Source of the DNA: DASXKD01 sp963762735
GTDB lineage: Bacteria; Actinomycetota; Actinomycetes; Streptosporangiales; Streptosporangiaceae
Length of the DNA: 64,000 nt
NCBI GenBank assembly: GCA_963762735.1
Contig: CAVXMG010000025.1
Location: forward strand, 372,001 to 436,000
Direction of reading: 5' to 3'
The position numbers and the translations under genes are program-made. The notes under the pieces were generated by a model. That model had not been told where the DNA came from. It searched no databases and worked only from the letters and a program-made list of their open reading frames with translations. This document shows positions 1 to 8,429 of this stretch, in pieces (the stretch's first letter is position 1; each line of letters opens with the position of its first letter).

Positions 1-703
1 ACCGGGCACGGCCACCCCGGCCCCGCAGCCGACCGCGGCGGCCAAGCCGCTCGCCGGGATAACCGTCGGCATCGACCCCGGCCATAACGGCCTCAATGGC
101 ACCGACCCCGGCTACATCAATCACCTCATTTGGAACGGCCGGGAAAACGAGACATGTGACACCACCGGCACCCAGACCGCCAGCGGTTACACCGAGGCGC
201 GGTACAACTTCAACGTGGCGCGCTATTTGCGTGCCGCCTTGCTCGCCGACGGCGCGCACGTGGTGATGACCCGGCAGGACAACCACGGCGTAGGGCCGTG
301 CGTGGATCGCAGGGCGCAGATACTCAATCGCTCGGGCGCGCGGGTGGCGATCGACATCCATGCCGACGGCGGCCCGGCCTGGGGCCGCGGGTTCACCGTG
401 CTCGAACCAGTGGCCGACGGGCCCAACGACCAGGTCATCCGCACCTCGGAGCGGTTTGGCAGGGACGTGCGCGCGGCCCTGCTTGCCCATACCGGCATGC
501 CGGAGAGCGACTATTACGGCAGCCACGGCATCGAATTCCGCAACGACCTCGCCGGCCTCAACCTCACCACGGTGCCCAAGGTGCTTATCGAGAGCGGCAA
601 CATGGTCAACTCGACCGACGCCGCGTTGCTGACCTCGCCCCGGTTCCAGCGGCAGTTCGCCGCGGCGCTGCTCGCGGCAATCCTCGCCTTCCTGCACAAG
701 TAA
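1..703 (+). CDS. N-acetylmuramoyl-L-alanine amidase (Amidase_3), 5' end outside window
   Basis: The frame is open from base 2 and stops at TAA 701-703, so about 233 C-terminal residues are visible; the start and any signal peptide lie upstream of the window. The Amidase_3 zinc-hydrolase core is clear: GIDPGHNG supplies the first zinc histidine, the glutamate of SGYTEARYN the second ligand, the histidine of IDIHADG the third, and LIESGNMVN carries the catalytic glutamate. Enzymes of this family cut the amide bond between N-acetylmuramic acid and the stem peptide of peptidoglycan, outside the membrane. The first visible residues are rich in Ala, Pro and Thr, as in a linker after a signal or anchor. 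Whether it acts in cell division, spore germination or wall turnover cannot be told. Confidence 0.9.
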   Translation, partial: PGTATPAPQPTAAAKPLAGITVGIDPGHNGLNGTDPGYINHLIWNGRENETCDTTGTQTASGYTEARYNFNVARYLRAALLADGAHVVMTRQDNHGVGPCVDRRAQILNRSGARVAIDIHADGGPAWGRGFTVLEPVADGPNDQVIRTSERFGRDVRAALLAHTGMPESDYYGSHGIEFRNDLAGLNLTTVPKVLIESGNMVNSTDAALLTSPRFQRQFAAALLAAILAFLHK

Positions 704-849
704 TAGTTCGCCCTCCCCAACTTTTAATCTCGTCGGGTGCCCGCCCGTGCGCTAAAAGTTACCGTGAATAAATAATTACCGGCAATAGACCCCAAATGTT
801 TGACATAACTGGGATTGCCTTGAGTTGACCGGCGTGATGGCATTGGCAC

Positions 850-3619
850 GTGATGAAGCGGCCGCGCCGGGCCCGCCGCATGCTGGCGGTACTTACCTGC
901 ACCGGAGCTCTCGCCTCCGGCATGATCCTGCCCGTGCTCGCCACCACGGCGGCCGCGGCTACCGCGGGCGGGCTGGGCCCGCCGAACACTTTTGTCGCGA
1001 CGGCTCCGCTCGGGGTCGCCCAGTCCGGGCAGACCGCCACGCTGCTGCCTGACGGCCAGGTGCTGATCGCCGCCGGCGGCACCACGAACGCGGAACTGTA
1101 CAACCCGGCCACCCGGAGCTTCGCCCCGACAGCGAAGATGCCGCTGGCCGTCAGCGGCGCGACGGCCACACTGCTCCCCAACGGGAAGGTGCTGGTGGCG
1201 GGCGGGGTGCATGGCTTCCATCAGGTGACCAGCGCGGAGCTGTACAACCCCGCGACCGGCACCTGGGCCGCGACCGGCGCGATGAACGTGGCGCGGTCCG
1301 GGCAGACCGCCACCCTGCTGCCTGACGGCCAGGTGCTTGTCGCTGGCGGAGGCTGCAATGGCCATGCGTACGGCTGCGACGCCGGCAGCTTCGAGGCCGC
1401 CCTGTCCAGCGCCGAGCTGTACAACCCGGCCACAGGGACGTGGGCCCGCACCGGGTCGATGAAGTCCGGCCGCGAGTACTTCACGGCCACCCTGCTGAAG
1501 AACGGCCAGGTGCTGGCCGCCGGCGGCTTCAACAACTGCGACGACGACTTCTGCAGCGACGTCGCCACCGCGGACCTGTACAACCCGGCCACCGGGACGT
1601 GGACGCAGACCGGTTCGATGCAGGGCGCGCGCGAGCAGCACAGCGCCACGCTGCTGCCCGACGGCGATGTGCTCGTCGCCGGCGGCCTCAACGAGGGCGG
1701 TTTCTGCTGCAGCCAGTTCGAGTACTCCAGCGCCGAGCTGTACAACCCGGCCACCGGGACGTGGACCCCCACGGCCTCCATGGCGGTCAAGCACGCGGGC
1801 CAGACGGCCACCCTGCTGCCGGGCGGCTGGGTGCTGGTTGCCGGCGGCGGCACCCCGGTGGCCGAGATCTACGAGCCGGGGCCTGGCATCTGGGTGTCGC
1901 CGGGCGCGATGAGCACCACCCGCACCCACCAGACGGCGACGCTGCTGCCCAACGGCCGCGTGCTCATGGCCGGCGGCGACGGCCCCGACGGCCAGCCGCT
2001 GTCGACCGCCGAGGAGTTCCTGGCCGGCAACGGCCCGCTGGTCACCGTCACGCCGGGCTCGATCGCGTTCGGCGGGCAACTGGTCGGCACGGTCAGCGCC
2101 GCGCATTTCTACAAGGTCACCAACGTCGGCACGGCCGGCCTCGTGGTCACCGGCGCGACGGTGTCCGGCAAGAACCCGGGCGACTTCCGGGTGCACACCG
2201 GCTGTGCCGGCGCACCGGTGCCGCCCGGCGGCACGTGCACGGTGGCGGTGCGGTTCGCCCCGTCGTCCACCTCCCTGCGCACGGCCGCGATCTCGGTGTC
2301 GGACAACGCGCCGCTCAGCCCGCAGGGCGTGCCGGTCACCGGGTTCGGCGGCGGCCCCGACGCGTGGACTCCCGTCGGGCCGATGATCTCCGCCCGGGAG
2401 CACTTCACCGCGACCCTGCTGCCCGGCGGCAAGGTGCTGATGGCCGGCGGCCAGACGGTGACCGGCGGCAGCCTGGCCAGCGCCGAGCTGTACAACCCGG
2501 CGACCCGCTCGTTCTCCGCCACCGGTTCGTTGCACACCGCCCGTTCCGACCCGGCCGCGGCCCTGCTGCCCGACGGCAAGGTCCTCGTCACCGGCGGCCT
2601 GTCCGACAACTTCATCTCGCTGTCCAGCGCGGAGCTGTACAACCCGGCCGCCGGCACCTGGGCGAACACCACGCCGATGAACGCGCCCAGCTACGGCCTC
2701 ACCGCGACGCCGCTGCCTAGCGGCAGCGTGCTGGTGACCGGCTTTGGCGTGACGACTCCCGCCGAGGTGTACAACCCGGCCAAGGCAACCTGGACCAACA
2801 CCGGGCCGTCGGCGGTGTCACAAGGCGGCTCCGTCACCGCCACGCTGCTGGCCGACGGCCAGGTGCTGGTGACCGGCGGTGGCACCGCGGCCGCCCAGCT
2901 GTACAACCCGGCCACGAACGCCTGGAAGGCGACCGGCTCGATGAGCACCGCCAGGCAGGACGCGGTCGCGGCGCTGCTGCCCGACGGGGACGTCCTTGTC
3001 ACCGGCGGGAATGCCGCAGCGGACGGGGGAAGCTCGCCTGGCCAGCGCCGAACTGTACGACCCGGCCACCGGCAAGTGGAGCACCACCGGGTCGATGAAT
3101 GACGCCAGGTTCGGCGCGACCGCCACCGTGCTGCCCGATGGCACGGTGCTGGCCGCCGGCGGGTGCAGTTCCTGCGGCAACCAGCCCGCGTTGTCCAGCG
3201 CCGAGGTCTTCAGCAACGGCTTCTGGTTCCCGGTGCACTCGATGACACAGCCCCGGGTGTTCCAGACGGCCACGCCGCTGCCCGGCGGCAGCGTCCTGGT
3301 CGCCGGCGGCGGCCCGACCTACTACGGCGCGGCGGCCGGCACCGCCGAGGTGTTCACCCCGGTCGTGATGTCGGTGAACCCGGCCAGCGGCCCGGTGGGT
3401 ACCCAGGTCACCATCACCGGCAGCGGCCTCTACGCCGGCGAGACGGTGACGTTGTACTGGGACGGCATCACCGTCCTCGGCCATGCCAAGACCACCGCGA
3501 CCGGCAGCTTCAGCACGACGATCACGATCCCCCAGGCCACGGCCGGGGCGCACGTCATCGCCGCGCGTGGCCGGCGCAGCTTCGCCGGGACGAACGCCAC
3601 ATTCACCGTGACCGGCTGA
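850..3619 (+). CDS. Secreted kelch-type protein with two seven-repeat propellers, Hydin-like and IPT-like domains (frameshifted)
   Basis: GTG 850 or ATG 853 starts an arginine-rich signal peptide ending near TTAAAA, so the protein is probably exported. Fourteen kelch units follow, each with an LPDG-x-VL-x-x-GG strand and most with an ELYNPAT strand. Seven lie before and seven after a domain of about 100 residues (bases about 2041-2345) that resembles choice-of-anchor/ASPM-SPD-2-Hydin modules. A C-terminal IPT/TIG-like Ig domain (about 3360-3619) begins near NPASGPVGTQVTITG. The frame shifts by one base in the G run at 3029-3033. Removing one G joins GGNAAADG to LASAELYDPATG, so this is probably an indel error. 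No catalytic residues were recognised; binding or adhesion at the cell surface is inference. Confidence 0.8.
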
Positions 3620-3625
3620 CCCCCG

Positions 3626-3874
3626 CTAGGACAACCGGACCCGTTCAACGCGGCCCGCGCCGCCACGGCGCAGCAGGATCTGATCCCCGGCCGCTTGGTG
3701 GCTGTCTACGAACTCGTACAGCGAGACGGCCCGGTTCACGATGTCTGCCACCCCAAGGCCCGAGCGTTGCTGCGTGCGCCGCAGATCGCGTGCGGCCTTA
3801 CTGATCAATCCGACTGTGATCCTCATCGTGACGGCATTCCGCGCCAGCCCCTGAGCGGCGGTCACGTCCCTCAT
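3626..3874 (-). CDS. Small ribbon-helix-helix-like protein
   Basis: An 82-residue protein. The chosen ATG (3874) has an AAGGAG ribosome site a few bases upstream on the minus strand; starts further upstream lack one. The segment MRITVGLISKAARDL, then TGL/SGLGVADIVNRAVSLYEFVD, resembles small actinobacterial ribbon-helix-helix proteins, with a beta strand followed by two helices. The gene converges on the kelch gene with 6 bases between stops. Proteins of this type usually bind DNA as dimers, often as autoregulators or antitoxins. No toxin partner was seen next to it, so any such role is open. Confidence 0.6.
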   Translation of the reverse strand: MRDVTAAQGLARNAVTMRITVGLISKAARDLRRTQQRSGLGVADIVNRAVSLYEFVDSHQAAGDQILLRRGGAGRVERVRLS

Positions 3875-4066
3875 CCCCTTCTCCTTTGTCTTCGTCGGGC
3901 CGGTGCCCCGTACCCCCCAGTTGAGCCAGCCTGCTTCCAAGCCAGCCCTGATGCTGCGCTTACATGCGCAGCGTATGTCAGGATAGCAGTATTTCTCTGC
4001 AACTTGCGCTACCATCGTCAGGTAGACCTCCGCGCAGACGGCGCGGACCTAAAGAGGGAGGCCGAA

Positions 4067-4435
4067 ATGGCCGTTCAACTACTCCTCCTGATATCGGCCC
4101 TGGTGCCGATCATCGCCCCGGCAGTCGCCCGGCACACCGCGCAGACGCCGGACAGGACAACGGCTCTTGCCTATGCGTGGAGCCCGCTACCAGCTCTCAC
4201 ACTCCGCAGGCGAACAGGACCGATCATGCGCCCGGTCCGGCCGGCAACAGCGCCGCGTGCCAGATACCGCAGCCGCGGGGGGGCACCGCTCGACCTCGAA
4301 GTTCACCCACTGACCGACTACGCCGAGCCGATCGCCGGGCCGGTAGCGCACAACAGGAGGAGAAGATGGCAGTTGAGCAACAGCACGGCTTTCCCGCGGA
4401 CGACGAGCCCACTGAGGCGGCCCGCCTGCGCATAA
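4067..4435 (+). CDS. Small protein with hydrophobic N-terminus, function unknown
   Basis: ATG 4067 is preceded by GGGAGG at good spacing and opens a 122-residue frame. Residues 2-20 are strongly hydrophobic (MAVQLLLLISALVPIIAP), which suggests a membrane anchor or secretion signal. The remainder is Arg/Pro-rich and low complexity, with no family I recognise. The last 70 bases overlap the next small gene in another frame, so the true end may lie earlier if an indel is present. Its leader resembles that of the next gene (purine-rich ribosome site, then ATGGC-GTT), so the two may be a co-transcribed pair. Confidence 0.45.
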   Translation: MAVQLLLLISALVPIIAPAVARHTAQTPDRTTALAYAWSPLPALTLRRRTGPIMRPVRPATAPRARYRSRGGAPLDLEVHPLTDYAEPIAGPVAHNRRRRWQLSNSTAFPRTTSPLRRPACA

Positions 4436-4635
4436 GACTCCAGAGGATCCGCCTCGACGGGCGCGTCAGGTTGCCCCCGGACGATGAGCTCACCGAGGCT
4501 GCCTGCCTGCGCATAAGACTCCAGAGGATCCGCTTTGACGGGCGCGCCAGGAGCCGCCGGATCCCCGGCCCGATGAGGCTGATCGCCAGCCTCGCCGGGC
4601 TCATCCGTTATCTGCTCAGCAAGCTACGCCCATGA
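4366..4635 (+). CDS. Small basic protein with duplicated 27-residue module and amphipathic tail
   Basis: ATG 4366 follows a near-perfect AGGAGG site. The 89-residue product has two tandem copies of a module of about 27 residues, each containing DDE-x-TEA followed by LRIRLQRIR and DGR. The copies are also nearly identical in DNA (about 4411-4470 and 4489-4548), so the duplication is recent or conserved. The tail (GPMRLIASLAGLIRYLLSKLRP region, last 22 residues) is basic and alternates hydrophobic and cationic residues, consistent with an amphipathic membrane-active helix. No known family was recognised. The ribosome site and repeated coding pattern argue for a real gene; function is unknown. 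Confidence 0.6.
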   Translation: MAVEQQHGFPADDEPTEAARLRIRLQRIRLDGRVRLPPDDELTEAACLRIRLQRIRFDGRARSRRIPGPMRLIASLAGLIRYLLSKLRP

Positions 4636-4694
4636 CTTGCGGGCCTACCGCCGGGCCGGGACCGCCTGGTCGGCACCGGGCAGCGACCGCCTGG

Positions 4695-5594
4695 TCAGCA
4701 CCGGGGCAGCGTCCGGCCGGCCGAGACCGCGGCCAGCTTGTCCGGGTTGGCAAGCAACTGGATCGCGGTGATGCGGCCATCGGAGACCGTCAGCGTCAGG
4801 GCCGCGATAGCCCGGTCACCCGCCATGATCAGCGTGCCCGGGCTTCCGTTTATCTCGGCCGATTCCAGCGCCATGGCGGAGGTGTCCATGCCCATGTAGG
4901 GCCGCCTGGCGATGGCCGCGAGGAACCGCGCCGCCTTGGCCGCCCCGGTGATCGGGCGCAGCGCAGCGCGCGCCTTGCCCCCGCCGTCAGTGAGCAGCGT
5001 CACGTCCGGGGCGAGCACGGTCATCAGGCCCTCGATGTCGCCGCCCGCGGCAGCGGCAAGGAACCGTTCGGTCACCTCACGCTGCTGGGCCCAGTCCACA
5101 TCGAACCGCGGCCTGCGGGCCTGGACATGCTCCCGCGCCCGATGCGCGAGCTGCCGCACCGCGGGAGCGGACCGGCCGAGGGCCGCGCCGATCTCCGCAT
5201 GCTCGAACCCGAACACCTCACGGAGCACGAAGACCGCCCGCTCCTCCGGTGTCAGCGACTCAAGGACCACCAGCATGGCCACGGACACGGACTCGGCCAG
5301 CTCCGCCCGCTCCGCGACGTCCGGGCCAGCCTCGGTCAGCAGCGGCTCGGGCAGCCAGGGCCCGACATAGGCCTCCCGCCGGGACCGGGCCGTACGGAGC
5401 CGGTTCAGCGCGGTGTTCGTAACGATCCTGGCCAGGTAGGCCCGGGGGTCGGCGACATCCGCGCGGGGCGCCGCCGACCAGCGCAGCCACGCGTCCTGGA
5501 CCGCGTCCTCGGCGTCAGCGATCGTGCCGAGCATCCGGTAGGCGATGGCGAACATGAGGCCGCGGTGTGCCTCGAACACTTCCGCGTCGGTCAC
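4695..5594 (-). CDS. ECF41-type RNA polymerase sigma factor (SigJ-like)
   Basis: The 299-residue protein has sigma-70 region 2 (about residues 5-75, with YRMLGTIADAEDAVQDAWLRW) and region 4 (about 105-160, SLTPEERAVFVLREVF), then a SnoaL-like C-terminal domain. The ECF41 hallmarks are present: WLPEPL at residues 80-85, DGGGK near 203-207, and NPDKL near the C-terminus. In this family the C-terminal domain modulates the sigma factor in place of a separate anti-sigma protein. The start codon overlaps the stop of the upstream carboxymuconolactone decarboxylase gene (ATGA). That pairing is the characteristic ECF41 gene neighbourhood and usually the sigma target. Confidence 0.93.
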   Translation of the reverse strand: MTDAEVFEAHRGLMFAIAYRMLGTIADAEDAVQDAWLRWSAAPRADVADPRAYLARIVTNTALNRLRTARSRREAYVGPWLPEPLLTEAGPDVAERAELAESVSVAMLVVLESLTPEERAVFVLREVFGFEHAEIGAALGRSAPAVRQLAHRAREHVQARRPRFDVDWAQQREVTERFLAAAAGGDIEGLMTVLAPDVTLLTDGGGKARAALRPITGAAKAARFLAAIARRPYMGMDTSAMALESAEINGSPGTLIMAGDRAIAALTLTVSDGRITAIQLLANPDKLAAVSAGRTLPRC

Positions 5595-6184
5595 GCTGGC
5601 CCGAGCCCGGCCGCCGCAGCCGGCGCGCCGCCGCTGGCCGGTATCTCACACCGGTCCTTGAATCCCTGCGCGGTCAGCCCGAGCGCCGAGTTGATCCGCG
5701 ACCGCAGATTCTCCACGGCCACGATCGCGGTGAGTTCCACCAGCTCCGCCTCGCTGAGCTGAGCGCTCAGCCGCGCCACCATCTCGTCGGTGACGCTCGG
5801 CGGTGTGTCCGTCATCGCCTCGGCGTACTCAAGCACGAGCCGCTCCAGTTCGGTGAACACGTCACTGTCGCGCCAGTTCGGCACGGCGCGGATCTTTTCC
5901 GCGGGCACCTTGTGGTTCATCGTGGTTTCCCAGTAGCCGAAGTCCAGGCACCAGGCGCAGCCGATGGATGCGGCCACGGCCATGACGGCGATGTCCTTCA
6001 GGCCGCGGTCCAGGGTCCGCCACCGCTCCACGCCCAGTTCGAACAGCGCGTACGAGCGGCCTACCTTCATGTTGTGCGCCAGGGCGGCGCCGGGGTCGAG
6101 CATCACCCCGTACCTGCGGCGGGCGAACCGCGTGCCGATCCGGTAGCTCAGCGTCTTGGGCGGGTCCAGCGAGATGCGCGCCAT
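5591..6184 (-). CDS. Carboxymuconolactone decarboxylase/AhpD-like protein, ECF41 partner
   Basis: The 197-residue protein starts MARISLDPP, typical for ECF41-linked carboxymuconolactone decarboxylase family members. An ATG six bases upstream (6190) is an equally spaced alternative; GAGGAAAGG precedes both. The AhpD-like active-site motif is GCAWC, in AASIGCAWCLDFG, whose paired cysteines are the redox pair in this fold. The family includes decarboxylases and alkylhydroperoxidase-like reductases, and the substrate here is unknown. The stop overlaps the sigma factor start, so the two genes are translationally coupled. A frame running upstream into the next gene was rejected because codon use and homology end at this start. 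Confidence 0.88.
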   Translation of the reverse strand: MARISLDPPKTLSYRIGTRFARRRYGVMLDPGAALAHNMKVGRSYALFELGVERWRTLDRGLKDIAVMAVAASIGCAWCLDFGYWETTMNHKVPAEKIRAVPNWRDSDVFTELERLVLEYAEAMTDTPPSVTDEMVARLSAQLSEAELVELTAIVAVENLRSRINSALGLTAQGFKDRCEIPASGGAPAAAAGLGPA

Positions 6185-6254
6185 GTCCATGTCCTTTCCT
6201 CGCCAGGGTGCGTCCTCACCCCCCTTCGACACGCGAAACCGGCCAGGTGTGACA

Positions 6255-6296
6255 GTGCTGGCCTGGGGGCGCGACCCCCTGGAACCCCCCGGTGGC
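6255..6296 (-). repeat. Dispersed GC-rich repeat, copy 1
   Basis: This 42-base unit lies between the decarboxylase gene and the DinB-like gene. Read on the minus strand it runs from GCCACCGGGG through GGTTCCAGGG and a TCGCG centre to GGCCAGCAC. The G run, TCGC and C run can fold on themselves as a hairpin. Related copies lie at 8349-8386 and, in the opposite orientation, at 32773-32815 and 32851-32892. Confidence 0.75.
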
Positions 6297-6357
6297 CTGA
6301 GGCCCCCGCGCCTGGAGTCGCGGCGGCCTTGGCCCTGCCGGCCCAGGGAGCAGGGCG

Positions 6358-7090
6358 TCACGCGGCGTAGGTGCGCAGCAGCCGCAGCGCGGCCGCGCCG
6401 TGCGGGCCGCTGGCCGTCAGCCCCGACCGCTCGGGCGCCAGCCGCTGGGCGGCCACCCGGCAGAAATCGCCGGCCGGGCCGCCGATCGCCGATCCCGCGG
6501 TGTCCGGCCCGAACTCCCAGGACGTCACCCCGTCCGGGGCGGTCAGGTCGCAGCGCACGTCCGGGGCTCCCAGGCCGGCCCGCGCGAACGCGTACGGCAG
6601 CGTGCGGTGCGCCAGCCAGGCGATGTGCCGCAGCCGGTCGGTGTCGGGAAAAGCGATGTCCAGTGGCCCGGTGATATCCAGGCCGTGGGCCCAGTGCTCG
6701 GCCAGCCGGGTGGTGGCCATGGTGGCCGGCTTCATCGGTGCCTCCACCCACGACAGCGGCTGCCCGGGGTCGGCCGCGCGCAGCGCGCGCAGCGCCGCGC
6801 GCCTGGCCTCGCGCCACCGCTCGAAGACCACGAGCGGCTCCGCCCGTCCGCGCCCGGACCAGATCGTCCGCGATCTGGTCCCGTGGCCGCCGGACCCCGG
6901 CGCGAGGACGGAGCGCGGCGCCGCCGGTGCTGGCGACCACCGCTTCCTCGGTCTGCGCGAGGTGCAGGACCACGTCGGCGACGCTCCAGCCGGGTGCCGC
7001 GGACGGCGCCGCCCACTGCGCGCTGTCGAGGCCGGCCAGGATCTCCTCCAGCCGGTCCTGCTCCGCCTCGAGGTCGTCAAATATGGCCAT
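6358..7090 (-). CDS. DinB-like/maleylpyruvate isomerase-type protein (TIGR03084-like), frameshifted
   Basis: The N-terminus (MAIFDDLEAEQDRLEEILAG, then WSVADVVLHLAQTEEAVV) is the start of a mycothiol-dependent/DinB-type four-helix bundle. The C-terminal two thirds (VFERWREARRAALRALRAADP, TRLAEHWAHGLDITG) continue in another frame to the stop at 6358. The switch is near 6845-6857; dropping one G joins DDLVR to GRAEPLVVFERW. The histidines of HLAQTEE and AEHWAHGLD match the usual metal-binding positions. Family members catalyse mycothiol-dependent isomerisation or related chemistry, and many have no assigned substrate. Because the rest of the gene is well preserved, I read this as one gene with a sequencing indel. 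Confidence 0.75.
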
Positions 7091-7260
7091 GCCCAGGACT
7101 ATGCCACGCGGCCGCCTAAGGCATCTCGCGGGCCCGCCAGCGGGGCTAAGACCCGCGCGGGGACGGAATTAGGGCATTCGTACGATCCGGCGGCAGGGGC
7201 CTTACGGCGATGCTGAAGGCACGAACGGACAGAGGGTCCGTGCAGAGAGGAGCACCTCAG

Positions 7261-7389
7261 ATGACTGCGATCGAGCCCAGGACGCGCTTCGGCCGGATCG
7301 TCCACCGCGTGGCCAGCGTCGTGGGAGAGATGAACTACGCGCAGCGGCGCGCCACGGAGCTGTTCCTTGGCCTCGACGAGCGGCGCTAA
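7261..7389 (+). CDS. Small conserved-looking actinobacterial protein, 42 residues
   Basis: ATG 7261 follows GAGAGGAG by eight bases, a strong ribosome site. The product begins MTAIEPRTRFGRIVHRVASV and ends NYAQRRATELFLGLDERR. Its even amino-acid composition and helical character resemble short conserved proteins that occur widely in actinobacteria without a known role. It stands alone between the DinB-like gene and the cyclophilin gene. Confidence 0.65.
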   Translation: MTAIEPRTRFGRIVHRVASVVGEMNYAQRRATELFLGLDERR

Positions 7390-7573
7390 GCCCGCCCCGG
7401 CCCCATGCCGGCCTTCAGCCCGCCCCACTTAGCCGCCCGTCCCCCGTATCCGGGGGGCGGGCGACGATCATCTAGCCACCGCGCGCCTGTTACCGCCTTC
7501 CTGTCCGGCCTAGGCTGGCGCCGCCGTTTCGTCCGGCAGTGCCGCTCTATCGTCCGGCAGAAAGGTACAGGTC

Positions 7574-8329
7574 ATGCCAAAGCGCCAGGTCATCGCCCTC
7601 GCCGCCGCTGCCCTCGCCGTTGCCACCGCCTGGCTGGCGCCGCCTCGGCCAGCGCGCTGTCCGCGCAGCACGCCAGCGGCCGGGCACACCCAGGCCTCGC
7701 AGGCCAGACCGGCGGGCTTTACCGTGCAGCCGGGCAGCACAGCCGGGGCGACCCCAGCGGGCCCGGCTGTGGCTTCACCAAGGCGGTCCCGTTCGACAAC
7801 TTCAAGGGCCTGCCCAACTTCACCAAGAAGCGGGCGGCGCGCCCCTACGTCGCCGTGATGCACACCACGCAGGGTGTCATCGTGGTCCGGATGCTCACCG
7901 CGCAGGCACCGTGCACCACGTACTCCTTCCGGTTCCTGGCCCAGCGCGGCTACTTCAACGGCACCCACTGCCACCGGCTCACCGTCAACGTGATCTACGT
8001 GCTCCAGTGCGGTGACCCGACCGGTACCGGTTCCGGCGCTCCCGGCTACCGGTTCAACGACGAGAACCTGGCCGGGGCCACCTACGCGGAGGGCACCGTG
8101 GCCATGGCGAACGCCGGGCCGAACACCAACGGCAGCCAGTTCTTCTTCTGCTGGAAGAACAGCAGCAAGATTCCCGCCGGACTACACGCCGTTCGGGACG
8201 GTGATCGGGGGCATGAAGGTGCTGGAGAAGATCGCGGCCGCCGGCGACGACAGCCAGAACGGCCCCGGTGACGGCTACCCGCACGCCTTCACCGGCGTTC
8301 AACCGCATCGAGATCGTCTTCACCGGTAA
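7574..8329 (+). pseudogene. Secreted cyclophilin-type peptidyl-prolyl isomerase, three frameshifts
   Basis: The start MPKRQVIALAAAALAVATAWLA is a signal peptide in one frame. The mature cyclophilin core then runs in a second frame: VMHTTQGVIVVRM, YFNGTHCHRL, QCGDPTGTGSGAPGYRF, then GTVAMANAGPNTNGSQFFF. From about 8170 the text returns to the first frame (DYTPFGTVIGGMKVLEKIA), and near 8287 a third frame gives FNRIEIVFTG. Breaks are therefore near 7640, 8175 and 8287. The catalytic arginine region (HCHRL) and the GSQFF strand are kept, so the enzyme would probably work if the indels are errors. Such proteins isomerise X-Pro bonds in exported proteins. The exact C-terminus is uncertain. Confidence 0.75.
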
Positions 8330-8348
8330 GCCCGGGGCCATCGGTCTC

Positions 8349-8386
8349 GTGCTGGCCCGGGGGCGACCCCCCGGAACCCCGCTGGC
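8349..8386 (-). repeat. Dispersed GC-rich repeat, copy 2
   Basis: The slightly shorter second copy of the dispersed unit lies just after the cyclophilin gene. On the minus strand it reads GCCAGCGGGG, GTTCCGGGGG, GTCGCCCCCG, GGCCAGCAC. The similarity extends beyond the core to a flank containing GAGGAACGGGG, which is also found beside the copy at 32851. The rest of the gap 8330-8429 holds nothing else that I recognise. Confidence 0.7.
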
Positions 8387-8429
8387 CTCAGGCCCCGTTC
8401 CTCCGCCACGGGCCTGGGCTGCCGGTGTC

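Noticed and set aside
724..2535. A 603-codon open frame antisense to the kelch gene
   Set aside because: Arg/Gly/Ala-rich text with no domain. It mirrors the repeated kelch DNA on the other strand, while the plus strand gives clear kelch units and a signal peptide.
1050..3330. Regularly spaced repeats in the kelch gene considered as a CRISPR array
   Set aside because: The repeats are in-frame coding units of about 150 bases with gradual divergence, not short identical repeats with unique spacers.
4632..5762. Long plus-strand frame over the sigma factor gene
   Set aside because: Shadow of the ECF41 gene, which carries all family motifs on the minus strand.
5591..7090. One 499-residue protein joining the DinB-like N-terminus to the decarboxylase
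   Set aside because: The middle is an out-of-frame translation created by the indel near 6850; the decarboxylase has its own start and ribosome site.
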